From contig JAILOA010000193.1 in the NCBI GenBank assembly GCA_024691065.1, positions 1-5,030 of the forward strand: a stretch of 5,030 bases of DNA, in the 5' to 3' direction. The position numbers were made by a program, and so were the translations under genes. The notes below the pieces were generated by a model, which did not search any database, was not told the origin of the DNA, and saw only the letters and a program-made list of their open reading frames with translations. Source of the DNA: Lachnospiraceae bacterium. GTDB taxonomy: Bacteria; Bacillota; Clostridia; Lachnospirales; Lachnospiraceae. This document shows positions 1 to 4,675 of this stretch, in pieces (the first letter of the stretch is position 1; each line of letters opens with the position of its first letter).

Positions 1-622
1 CGAGTCCCTTCAGTTCTTCTGCCGCGCCCTTGATGTCATCCTGCGCAAGTATAGCGCTAACTACTGCTACTCCGGCAATTTGGCTTCCTTTTAGTTGACG
101 AAGATTATCCTTGCTGATACCGCCAATAGCGACAATCGGAATATTTACAGCCTCGGAAATGCTTTTCAATGTTTCAAAATCTATAACCTTTGCATCGTCC
201 TTGGTGCCTGTAGGAAATACCGCTCCAACCCCAAGATATGATGCCCCCGCCAACTCGGCGAGAAACGCCTGCTGTACGTTACGTGCGGAAACCCCGATAA
301 TCTTATCTTCGCCAAGGATTGTCCTGACCTCGGTCGGATTCATATCCTTCTGCCCAACGTGCACGCCATCGGCATCCACGGCCTTAGCAATCTCTACATT
401 ATCATTAATTATGAGCGGTGCATTATACTGATGGCATAATTTTTTAAGTTCCAATGCATCCTTTAAAAATGTATCATAATCCAGATTTTTCTCACGAAGC
501 TGAATGATTGAAGCTCCGCCCTCAAGCGCCTCTCTGACCTGCTCTACTAAAGTCCTTTCACCAAGCCACGCCCTGTCGGTAATGGCATAAAGTGACATCT
601 TATTTTTCAAATTATTATCCAT
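1..622 (-). CDS. thiE: Thiamine phosphate synthase (3'-truncated by window edge)
   Basis: This enzyme joins HMP pyrophosphate to thiazole phosphate to make thiamine monophosphate (EC 2.5.1.3) in the cytoplasm. Translation gives 207 residues before the window ends, so only a few C-terminal residues should be missing (family usually about 205-220). Motifs of the TIM-barrel family appear in order: YAITDR (12-17), QLREK (41-45), pyrophosphate and Mg2+ binding IINDN (71-75) and DGVHVGQKD (85-93), GVSARN (110-115), GAVFPTGTK (133-141), PIVAIGGI (162-169) and VAVVSAI (185-191). The ATG at 622-620 is chosen because AAGAAGGA (629-636) sits 6 nt upstream; the internal Met at residue 9 has no comparable site. 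Transcription runs left, so other thiamine genes could follow outside the window. Identification is firm. Confidence 0.96.
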   Translation of the reverse strand, partial: MDNNLKNKMSLYAITDRAWLGERTLVEQVREALEGGASIIQLREKNLDYDTFLKDALELKKLCHQYNAPLIINDNVEIAKAVDADGVHVGQKDMNPTEVRTILGEDKIIGVSARNVQQAFLAELAGASYLGVGAVFPTGTKDDAKVIDFETLKSISEAVNIPIVAIGGISKDNLRQLKGSQIAGVAVVSAILAQDDIKGAAEELKGL

Positions 623-749
623 AATAAATCCTTCTTATTTTAAAATCCAACAAATTTTTCGTACTGCGTAAGCCATAACGCACAGGGTCGGAATTATATT
701 ATTCTGCCTGAGCATTACTTTGAAATCAATTTCCCGCTGCAGCACAACA
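623..749 (-). promoter_or_regulatory. Long 5' leader of thiE, possible regulatory RNA
   Basis: The stretch between the predicted start point and thiE is much longer than a plain ribosome binding site needs. It contains small inverted repeats: GAAAT-TG-ATTTC near 721-732, and TGCGT/ACGCA (665-669 with 678-682, 8-nt loop). Thiamine genes in Firmicutes are often preceded by a TPP riboswitch, but the conserved CUGAGA and GGAUAAUGCCAGCG-like segments are not visible. The leader is therefore either a different control element, a short-peptide leader, or unregulated sequence. Confidence 0.3.
635..715 (-). CDS. Possible 26-residue leader ORF upstream of thiE
   Basis: A short frame in the thiE leader starts at ATG 715-713 and ends with TAA at 637-635. 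The stop touches the thiE ribosome binding site, so translation could couple to thiE. It begins MLRQNNIIPTLCVMAY and ends in KICWILK. A GTG 10 codons upstream (745-743) extends the same frame almost to the predicted transcript start. No Shine-Dalgarno precedes either start, and an ORF this short can occur by chance. I do not recognise the peptide. Confidence 0.2.
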   Translation of the reverse strand: MLRQNNIIPTLCVMAYAVRKICWILK

Positions 750-755
750 TTGAAA

Positions 756-784
756 ATTTTAGCACCTTTTTAAATATGAGTCAA
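756..784 (-). promoter_or_regulatory. Probable sigma-A promoter of thiE
   Basis: On the minus strand TTGACT (784-779) is followed after exactly 17 nt by TAAAAT (761-756). This is close to the vegetative consensus with ideal spacing. Transcription would start near 749, giving a leader of about 127 nt before the thiE ATG. No other minus-strand candidate this good was seen between 640 and 800. This is a sequence match only. Confidence 0.6.
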
Positions 785-823
785 TGTATATGATAGTTAT
801 AAAACTATTGTAAATATCAAGTA

Positions 824-1074
824 ATATGTGGTATATTAAGACTACTTAGGAAAGAATTATTATTGATATGTGGTTTAATAAGACCACATAAGAAAACATT
901 ATTGTTATTTTATGATTTATTAAGACTACTTAGGAAAGAATTATTATCGACATGTGGTTTATTAAAACTACTTAAGAAAGAATTATTAATGTAGTATATC
1001 AAACATACTTAGGAAAGAATTATTATTGATATGTGGTTTATTAAAACTCATTTAGGAAAGAATTATTTATGTGG
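824..1074 (+). repeat. 42-bp tandem repeat array (about six imperfect units)
   Basis: The core ttaggaaagaattattatt recurs with its AGG/AAG triplet ending at 850, 892, 934, 976, 1013 and 1056. The spacings are 42, 42, 42, 37 and 43 bp. The rest of each unit is a variant of atatgtggtttattaaaac, so the whole 42-bp unit is repeated rather than a repeat plus unique spacers. Better copies contain an AGGAAAG Shine-Dalgarno-like motif, then an ATG and a seven-codon frame (MW[F/Y][I/N]KTT, stop). The unit with its core at 932-938 is followed by an intact copy at 952, while the copies at 912 and 989 are broken. The last partial unit runs into the start of the thioesterase gene. This fills most of the 463-bp gap between thiE and that gene. 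Confidence 0.9.
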
Positions 1075-1088
1075 AGGACAAATTAATG
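1069..1088 (+). promoter_or_regulatory. Thioesterase start region: GGAGG site and overlapping TAATG
   Basis: GGAGG at 1073-1077 lies 8 nt before ATG 1086-1088 and fixes that ATG as the start. The GTG at 1071 is in frame but lies partly inside this ribosome binding site. The last repeat unit also offers a five-codon frame, ATG at 1069 (MWRTN), whose TAA at 1084-1086 overlaps the gene's ATG as TAATG. That arrangement would permit translational coupling, but use of the tiny frame is speculation. Confidence 0.65.
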
Positions 1089-1484
1089 GGTACATTTAAA
1101 ACTCTTGAGGAAGCCCGCGAATATTTTAAAGGTGATAGATTTGCTACGGAAAGTGGCATGGTAATAGATGAATTGACCGATGATATCTGCGTTTGCAGCT
1201 TAGAGCTTAATGAAAGCCATACCAATGCACATGGTGGTATTATGGGTGGCGTTATGTTTACGCTTGCGGATTTTGCATTTGCTGCTCTTTCTAATCATAA
1301 CCACAGCGTGACCGTTGCACAGCAGGTTTCGGTGAATTACCTCAATATGGTTAAGGGAAACAAACTCATTGCGACTGCGCGTTTCAAGAAAAACGGACGC
1401 AGTTCCTGTGTTATCAATGTAGATGTAACCGACGACACCGGCAAGGATATCATTCAATTTGTAGGCACAGGATTTAAATTGTAA
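1086..1484 (+). CDS. PaaI-type hotdog-fold thioesterase
   Basis: The 132-residue protein is a cytoplasmic single-domain hotdog protein that probably hydrolyses an acyl-CoA or similar thioester; the substrate cannot be told from sequence. The family signature is visible: N42...N47-A-HGG (49-51), then IMGGVMFTLAD (52-62). The Asp at 62 lies in the central helix, at the position expected for the PaaI/4HBT catalytic acid. The following strands (VTVAQQVSVNYL, KLIATARFKKNGRS, SCVINVDVTDDTGK) match the hotdog sheet. Length is normal for the family. The start is set by GGAGG 8 nt upstream. Tandem repeats flank both ends, and the first 20-bp unit of the downstream array lies over its last codons and stop. 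Alternative names include acyl-CoA thioesterase and 'PaaI family protein'; a role in phenylacetate breakdown is not implied, because no paa genes are nearby. Confidence 0.88.
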   Translation: MGTFKTLEEAREYFKGDRFATESGMVIDELTDDICVCSLELNESHTNAHGGIMGGVMFTLADFAFAALSNHNHSVTVAQQVSVNYLNMVKGNKLIATARFKKNGRSSCVINVDVTDDTGKDIIQFVGTGFKL

Positions 1485-1671
1485 ACATATGATTTAAACT
1501 GTATGCATATGATTTAAACTGTAAACATATGATTTAAACTGTATGCATATGATTTGAACTGTAAACATATGATTTAAACTGTATACATATAATTTGAACT
1601 GTAACCCTATGATTTAACCGTAAATCCAAAAGAATTGAACTGTAACCTTATGATTTAAACTGTAAAGTCAA
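1471..1671 (+). repeat. 20-bp tandem repeat array (ten units)
   Basis: Ten head-to-tail units follow the consensus gatttaaactgtaaacatat at 1471, 1491, 1511, 1531, 1551, 1571, 1591, 1611 (21 bp), 1632 and 1652. A fragment (gattta at 1674) reaches the next gene's start region. Unit 1 is the 3' end of the thioesterase gene: it holds codons TTT AAA TTG and the TAA stop. Among units 1-6, odd units end gtaaacatat and even units gtatgcatat or gtatacatat, suggesting later duplication as 40-bp pairs. Units 7-10 are more diverged. The array fills the whole gap between the two plus-strand genes. I see no terminator or clear promoter inside it. Confidence 0.93.
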
Positions 1672-1684
1672 AGGATTTAATAAT

Positions 1685-2665
1685 ATGGATAAATTCAAGA
1701 AAATATTAAAAAAACTGAAAGAAAATACCTATCAGTTTACTATGATTTTAGTTACCGTTGCCATAATTTTTCTCGTTGTAGTGGTAATCGGTAATGCATA
1801 TAAGCGCTTTAAAAACTCAAAAATCAGTGAGAATCTAAGAACTTCTTCCTCGGAAAATGCAGCGACCTCAGAAAGTTCCGATTCTTCTGATACGAGTGAC
1901 AATTCAAGCGTAATCACAAGAACCTTGGAAACATTTATGGACGCCGAAGGAAGCAAGCATGAATTCTACCTGGATAATGAAGCTACCATGGTCGAATCCG
2001 ATAAAAGTAAATTTGAATTAAAAGACGGCTATATGACCTACAACGATGATGGCTATGAAACCAAAATCGGAATTGACGTTTCTTTTTATCAGAATGAAAT
2101 CGACTGGGAACAGGTTAAGGAAGCCGGCATAGATTTCGCATTTATAAGAGTCGGTTATAGAGGATACTCCGAAGGCAAGCTTATGATAGATGATACATTT
2201 GAGCAAAATTATGCAGGTGCAAAGGAAGCCGGAATCGAGGTCGGACTCTATATATTTTCACAGGCTATCAATGAGGATGAGGCGCGCGAAGAGGCTAAAT
2301 TCTGTGTGGATGCCCTTGACGGACGCGAACTTGACTACCCTATTATATTCGATCCGGAATCCATTTTACATGATGAAGCAAGAACCGACGATGTGACCAA
2401 AGAGCAATTTACCGCCAACACTCTTGCTTTTTGCGATGAAATCGAGAAAAACGGCTACGAATCCGGATTATATGCGAACCTCATGTGGCAGGCATATATG
2501 CTGAATATGGCGGAATTAAAGGATGTTACTATGTGGTTTGCGGATTACAGTTCCAAACCGCAGACACCATATGCATTCAAATATTGGCAGTACTCCTGCA
2601 CCGCAAATGTACCTGGCGTTCCGACTGAGTGCGATATAAACATTGAGCTTATACCGAACGAATAA
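1685..2665 (+). CDS. Membrane-anchored GH25 lysozyme (N-acetylmuramidase)
   Basis: The 326-residue protein should cleave the MurNAc-GlcNAc bond of peptidoglycan outside the cell. A basic N-terminus (1-13) precedes one hydrophobic helix (about 19-37, MILVTVAIIFLVVVVIG) with no evident signal-peptidase site, so it is probably anchored N-in/C-out. Residues 50-78 form a Ser/Asp/Glu-rich linker. The GH25 domain covers about 129-322: GIDVSFYQ with catalytic-face D131, W141 in the IDWEQVK motif, FAFIRVGYRG (151-160), YPIIFDPE with the DxE pair D223/E225, GLYAN (261-265), MWFADY (283-288), YWQYS (300-304) and a final D317. All expected acidic residues are present, so it looks active. Its site is AAAGGA (1670-1675), 9 nt before the ATG, made partly from repeat sequence. 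It is convergent with trmB. A role in cell-wall turnover or spore development is possible but not shown. Confidence 0.92.
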   Translation: MDKFKKILKKLKENTYQFTMILVTVAIIFLVVVVIGNAYKRFKNSKISENLRTSSSENAATSESSDSSDTSDNSSVITRTLETFMDAEGSKHEFYLDNEATMVESDKSKFELKDGYMTYNDDGYETKIGIDVSFYQNEIDWEQVKEAGIDFAFIRVGYRGYSEGKLMIDDTFEQNYAGAKEAGIEVGLYIFSQAINEDEAREEAKFCVDALDGRELDYPIIFDPESILHDEARTDDVTKEQFTANTLAFCDEIEKNGYESGLYANLMWQAYMLNMAELKDVTMWFADYSSKPQTPYAFKYWQYSCTANVPGVPTECDINIELIPNE

Positions 2666-2678
2666 GTTTCTTTAAAAT

Positions 2679-2742
2679 ATTAGACTTTTATACTTCATAA
2701 TGAAATTTATTCCCAAGTATATTTATACATTAGACTTGTATA
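2679..2742. repeat. Short repeats in the convergent lysozyme-trmB gap
   Basis: The 64-bp gap between the two stop codons has a direct repeat, attagacttNtata, at 2679-2692 and 2729-2742 (13 of 14 identical, 50 bp apart). The right copy covers the last codons and TAA stop of trmB. An inverted repeat TATACTT/AAGTATA (2689-2695 with 2715-2721, 19-nt loop) could act as a weak hairpin. Neither strand shows a convincing GC-rich stem with a T-run, so no terminator is called. Confidence 0.4.
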
Positions 2743-3566
2743 TATTTTGCTCTCAACCTGTTTATTGGTTTTCCCATATTATAAAATCTTTCTTCGTACT
2801 CGGTCATGATATTATCCTTGGCCGGTCCGTTTTCATGGAGGTTACGGTTATTTTCGAGAAGTGTCCAGTTATTTTTCTCAATTTCTTTTAACGAAAAATC
2901 AAACAGGTCATTATTATCGGTTTTAAATTGTAGAATCCCCTCAGGATTCAAAATATTTTTATATTTTGTAAGGAAATAGGATGAGGTAAGTCTCCTTTTG
3001 GAATGTCTTTTTTTAGGCCATGGATCGGAGAAATTTAAATAAATTCTGTCTACTTCATCCTTATCAAAATATTTCTCAATTTCCTCGGCATCCATTCTCA
3101 TAAATATAATATTTTTGTATGGAATTTTCCCTTCGAAACTATTATAATTTGAAATTTCATCCGAAATTTCTATCATTTTTCCGTCAATATTTTTTTCGAA
3201 ATTTTCATCAATTTCAGAATTTTCATTTTCCTCTGAACCCGCGATATTTACTTGGTTTTCTCCAACTTTCATATTGCTTGAATTTTCGGAATTTTCTTCT
3301 TTTTCAAGCTCCTCTAATTTTTCAATTGCCCTTACCAAAACGCTTGAAAATTTTTCAATTCCAATGAAATTTATATCCGGATTTTCCCTGGCCAAATCCA
3401 TTATGAATTTACCTTTTCCCATTCCGATTTCTATATGAATCGGATTATCATTTCCAAATAATTTATGCCAACTTCCCCTGGGACTTTTCTCCAACCCATC
3501 CGTTTGAATGGTATGAATGTCTGCTGCAATTTTTTCCTGTGAACCTTTTACATGTTTTAATCTCAT
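2730..3566 (-). CDS. trmB: tRNA (guanine-N7-)-methyltransferase with acidic insertion
   Basis: This SAM-dependent enzyme makes m7G at position 46 of the tRNA variable loop (EC 2.1.1.33). Family motifs occur in order: RGSWHKLFGNDNPIHIEIG (30-48), SAM-binding EIGMGKGKF (46-54), GIEKFSSVLVRA (69-80), MRMDAE (156-161), the hallmark LNFSDPWPKKRHSKRRL (177-193), FKTDN (214-218) and MTEYEERF (254-261). The protein has 278 residues against about 210-220 in the usual Firmicute enzyme. The excess is an Asn/Glu/Ser-rich stretch at about residues 90-150, between the second SAM-contacting strand and the MDAE strand. Motifs on both sides are intact and in frame, so the enzyme is probably functional. AGAGGA (3575-3580) lies 8 nt before the ATG. 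It appears to be transcribed alone. Confidence 0.96.
   Translation of the reverse strand: MRLKHVKGSQEKIAADIHTIQTDGLEKSPRGSWHKLFGNDNPIHIEIGMGKGKFIMDLARENPDINFIGIEKFSSVLVRAIEKLEELEKEENSENSSNMKVGENQVNIAGSEENENSEIDENFEKNIDGKMIEISDEISNYNSFEGKIPYKNIIFMRMDAEEIEKYFDKDEVDRIYLNFSDPWPKKRHSKRRLTSSYFLTKYKNILNPEGILQFKTDNNDLFDFSLKEIEKNNWTLLENNRNLHENGPAKDNIMTEYEERFYNMGKPINRLRAKYIQV
3117..3299 (-). other. Low-complexity insertion within trmB
   Basis: This segment codes for about residues 90-150 of TrmB and has no counterpart in the compact enzymes I know, such as that of Bacillus subtilis. Its DNA is built from recurring gaaatttc, gaaattttc and gaattttc motifs, for example near 3151, 3163, 3200, 3219 and 3283-3299 on the plus strand. 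Slippage growth of a short repeat is a likely origin. The peptide is acidic and polar (ENSENSSNMK, then SEENENSEIDENFEKN), and is expected to be a disordered surface loop. The exact boundaries are approximate. Confidence 0.7.
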
Positions 3567-3633
3567 TTTGATTTTCCTCTGGTTATATTTTATTTTTATA
3601 ATATTCTTTCTTTGTATTGTTTTTTTTATTTTT

Positions 3634-3661
3634 TTAATAGGTATCTATCTTTAAATATCAA
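3634..3661 (-). promoter_or_regulatory. Candidate trmB promoter
   Basis: On the minus strand TTGATA (3661-3656) is separated by 16 nt from TATTAA (3639-3634). This would give a leader of about 60 nt before trmB. The region is very AT-rich and other weak matches exist, so this is only a candidate. Confidence 0.3.
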
Positions 3662-3686
3662 TTTGGGGGTTATTCTTTTTTATAAA

Positions 3687-3699
3687 TATGCCGGGCATA
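3687..3699 (-). terminator. Short hairpin, possible weak terminator after the HNH gene
   Basis: TATGC-CGG-GCATA forms a 5-bp stem with a 3-nt loop, followed on the minus strand by TTTATAAAAAAG. The stem is short and the T-run poor. It lies about 190 nt past the HNH-gene stop and just before the candidate trmB promoter, which would suit a boundary between the two transcripts. Confidence 0.25.
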
Positions 3700-3713
3700 C
3701 AAAATCTACTTCT

Positions 3714-3871
3714 ATCATCTATCCCGGCCGATATGTTCAAATTATACCCATATTCATCCCCAGCCGATATATTCTAATTATACCCATCTTAATTCCAAGT
3801 CGATATATTTCACCGTCTTTTCCCATCTGCATTCCGGTCGATATATTATACTGTCTTTTCTTATCTGCATT
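3714..3871. repeat. 36-38-bp tandem repeat array (four imperfect units)
   Basis: Four diverged units share a GATAT core preceded by a pyrimidine-rich ATCC/TTCC-NN-C segment and followed by a run ending in CCCAT or CTTAT. The core starts at 3730, 3766, 3802 and 3840, giving periods of 36, 36 and 38 bp. Neighbouring units are most alike: units 1-2 share attataccca, and units 3-4 share gtcttttc and ctgcattcc. On the minus strand the units begin ATGGGTATAATT or ATGGGAAAAGAC, so each carries an ATG, and units 1-2 also carry TATAAT. The array occupies much of the 320-bp gap between trmB and the HNH gene. The rest of that gap is T-rich sequence with no gene seen. Confidence 0.8.
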
Positions 3872-3886
3872 TTACTGACAAATTTC

Positions 3887-4501
3887 TCAGTCAGACCTTC
3901 CGCTTAAAAAGAATCCGAACAATACCAAAGCTATTATCACAATTAAAATAAGTGCCATCTTAAGTATAAACCTCCCTATCCTAAAGAATTTATGTCTGTA
4001 ACGCCTTCCTTTATCAACCCATTTTCCGGTTTTACTTTTCTTCTCTTCATTGCATCGAAAGCATGAACCACATAAATTACCGATGTCATTTACATTTTTA
4101 CACCCCATCTTCTTCAGGGTTTTCTTGTACTGCTTCGCCGTGTCATTATCGTATTTTAAAATTGCAACCGGTATAATATGATCAACTGTGATGTTTTTTG
4201 CTCTTACCAATCGCCCGCAATAGGTACACAAATAGAATCCAAAAACAGGCTTATTTTTTTCAAACCATTTATCCCTGTAATTCGAGCTTCTGACATATTT
4301 TGTTTCTACGATTGTAAATGTAAGCTTCTTCCTTTTTGCATATCTTTTTTTCTTATTTACGAATCTTTTACTGCCGTCAATAGTCCAAGCGGTACCACCA
4401 CGAAACACAAATCCCCTTCGCTTTAGGGCTTTTCTGTAACGGTAGGTTGTATGCTTGTCGCTGCCATTCGTTATTCTTAATTGATATCTTTTTTCTTCCA
4501 T
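3887..4501 (-). CDS. HNH nuclease-like protein with C-terminal membrane helix
   Basis: The 204-residue protein has three parts. Residues 1-75 are very basic (RYRKALKRRGFVF, KKKRYAKRKK) and may bind nucleic acid; I do not recognise this domain. Residues about 90-160 are an HNH nuclease module: zinc-type CTYC (92-95), VDHIIP with D107/H108, NLCGSC (142-147), and CFRCNEEK (147-154) with the paired cysteines and N151. This is the common C2-DH-N-CxxCN form, and all key residues are present. Residues about 178-200 form a strong hydrophobic helix (LKMALILIVIIALVLFG) close to the C-terminus, so the protein is probably tail-anchored with the nuclease in the cytoplasm. Soluble HNH proteins lack this helix. 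The ATG at 4501 has no clear Shine-Dalgarno. A strong one lies further up before an in-frame ATG that is cut off by TGA. The substrate is unknown; defence, DNA uptake and element-borne roles are all possible. Confidence 0.82.
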   Translation of the reverse strand: MEEKRYQLRITNGSDKHTTYRYRKALKRRGFVFRGGTAWTIDGSKRFVNKKKRYAKRKKLTFTIVETKYVRSSNYRDKWFEKNKPVFGFYLCTYCGRLVRAKNITVDHIIPVAILKYDNDTAKQYKKTLKKMGCKNVNDIGNLCGSCFRCNEEKKSKTGKWVDKGRRYRHKFFRIGRFILKMALILIVIIALVLFGFFLSGRSD

Positions 4502-4513
4502 AAATATTTCGAC

Positions 4514-4546
4514 TCATTGTAAAACGGACATTATTTAATCCTCTTT
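4514..4546 (-). promoter_or_regulatory. Strong ribosome binding site and five-codon frame before the HNH gene
   Basis: AAAGAGGA (4546-4539) stands 7 nt before ATG 4531-4529, an ideal initiation site. That frame reads MSVLQ and stops at TGA (4516-4514). It is in the same frame as the HNH gene; after the TGA come four more codons (VEIF) and then the annotated ATG at 4501. Ribosomes loaded here could re-initiate 12 nt after the stop, which would explain why ATG 4501 lacks its own site. A nonsense mutation or a sequencing error in an originally longer N-terminus is the alternative. Confidence 0.5.
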
Positions 4547-4587
4547 ATTTCCTTTAAACAGACATCATTTATTCCGCTATATTTCCT
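4527..4587. repeat. Duplicated 34-bp unit upstream of the HNH gene
   Basis: The segment 4527-4553 matches 4561-4587 at 23 of 27 positions, an offset of 34 bp. On the minus strand both copies read GGAAAT, then a purine-rich GNGGA, then AATAATG or AATGATG followed by TCC GTT or TCT GTT, so each copy carries an initiation-like site and the codons M-S-V. The outer copy stops after V (TAA at 4556-4554). Confidence 0.7.
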
Positions 4588-4617
4588 GCATTCTCAAATA
4601 TCCCCACTTTAAAACCA

Positions 4618-4641
4618 AAGAGGCACCCGAAGGCACCTCTT
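4618..4641 (-). terminator. Rho-independent terminator with UUCG tetraloop
   Basis: Read on the minus strand, AAGAGGTGCC-TTCG-GGTGCCTCTT folds into an uninterrupted 10-bp stem (two G-U pairs) closed by the very stable C(UUCG)G tetraloop. TGGTTTT follows. On the plus strand the two G-U pairs become C-A mismatches, so the structure is clearly directed to the minus strand. It would end the gpmI transcript, which enters from the right, and separates it from the HNH gene. Confidence 0.8.
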
Positions 4642-4646
4642 CTACA

Positions 4647-4662
4647 GACTTGCGCTCAAGTC
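4647..4662. terminator. Second hairpin beside the gpmI terminator
   Basis: GACTTG-CGCT-CAAGTC gives a 6-bp stem with a 4-nt loop. On the plus strand it is followed by AAATTTTTATTCTTT, which resembles a terminator for leftward-opposed transcripts, but no plus-strand gene lies just upstream. On the minus strand it would be the first of two tandem hairpins ending the gpmI transcript. Confidence 0.35.
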
Positions 4663-4675
4663 AAATTTTTATTCT

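Noticed and set aside
111..431. Plus-strand 106-codon ORF opposite thiE
   Set aside because: It is a shadow of the clearly identified thiE coding strand and has no ribosome binding site.
623..770. TPP riboswitch before thiE
   Set aside because: Expected from context, but the CUGAGA and GGAUAAUGCCAGCG-like conserved segments are not found on the minus strand.
824..1074. CRISPR array
   Set aside because: The segments between the conserved cores are themselves copies of one another, so there are no unique spacers. No cas gene is present.
1071..1085. GTG at 1071 as thioesterase start
   Set aside because: It would place the clear GGAGG site inside the coding region. ATG 1086 has the correct 8-nt spacing and gives the normal family length.
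1471..1671. Iterons of a replication origin
   Set aside because: The 20-bp unit length fits, but there is no rep gene or DnaA-box cluster, and the surroundings are ordinary chromosomal genes. The first unit is simply a gene end.
2190..2396. Second-frame ORF inside the lysozyme gene
   Set aside because: It lies wholly within the GH25 domain coding region in another frame, with no independent start signals.
3119..3367. Plus-strand Phe-rich ORF opposite the trmB insertion
   Set aside because: It is an antisense reading of the low-complexity gaattttc DNA inside trmB.
3612..3878. Plus-strand 88-codon ORF through the 36-bp array
   Set aside because: It starts at TTG with no ribosome binding site. 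The 'protein' is only the translated repeat, frame-preserved because 36 is a multiple of 3, and it resembles no domain.
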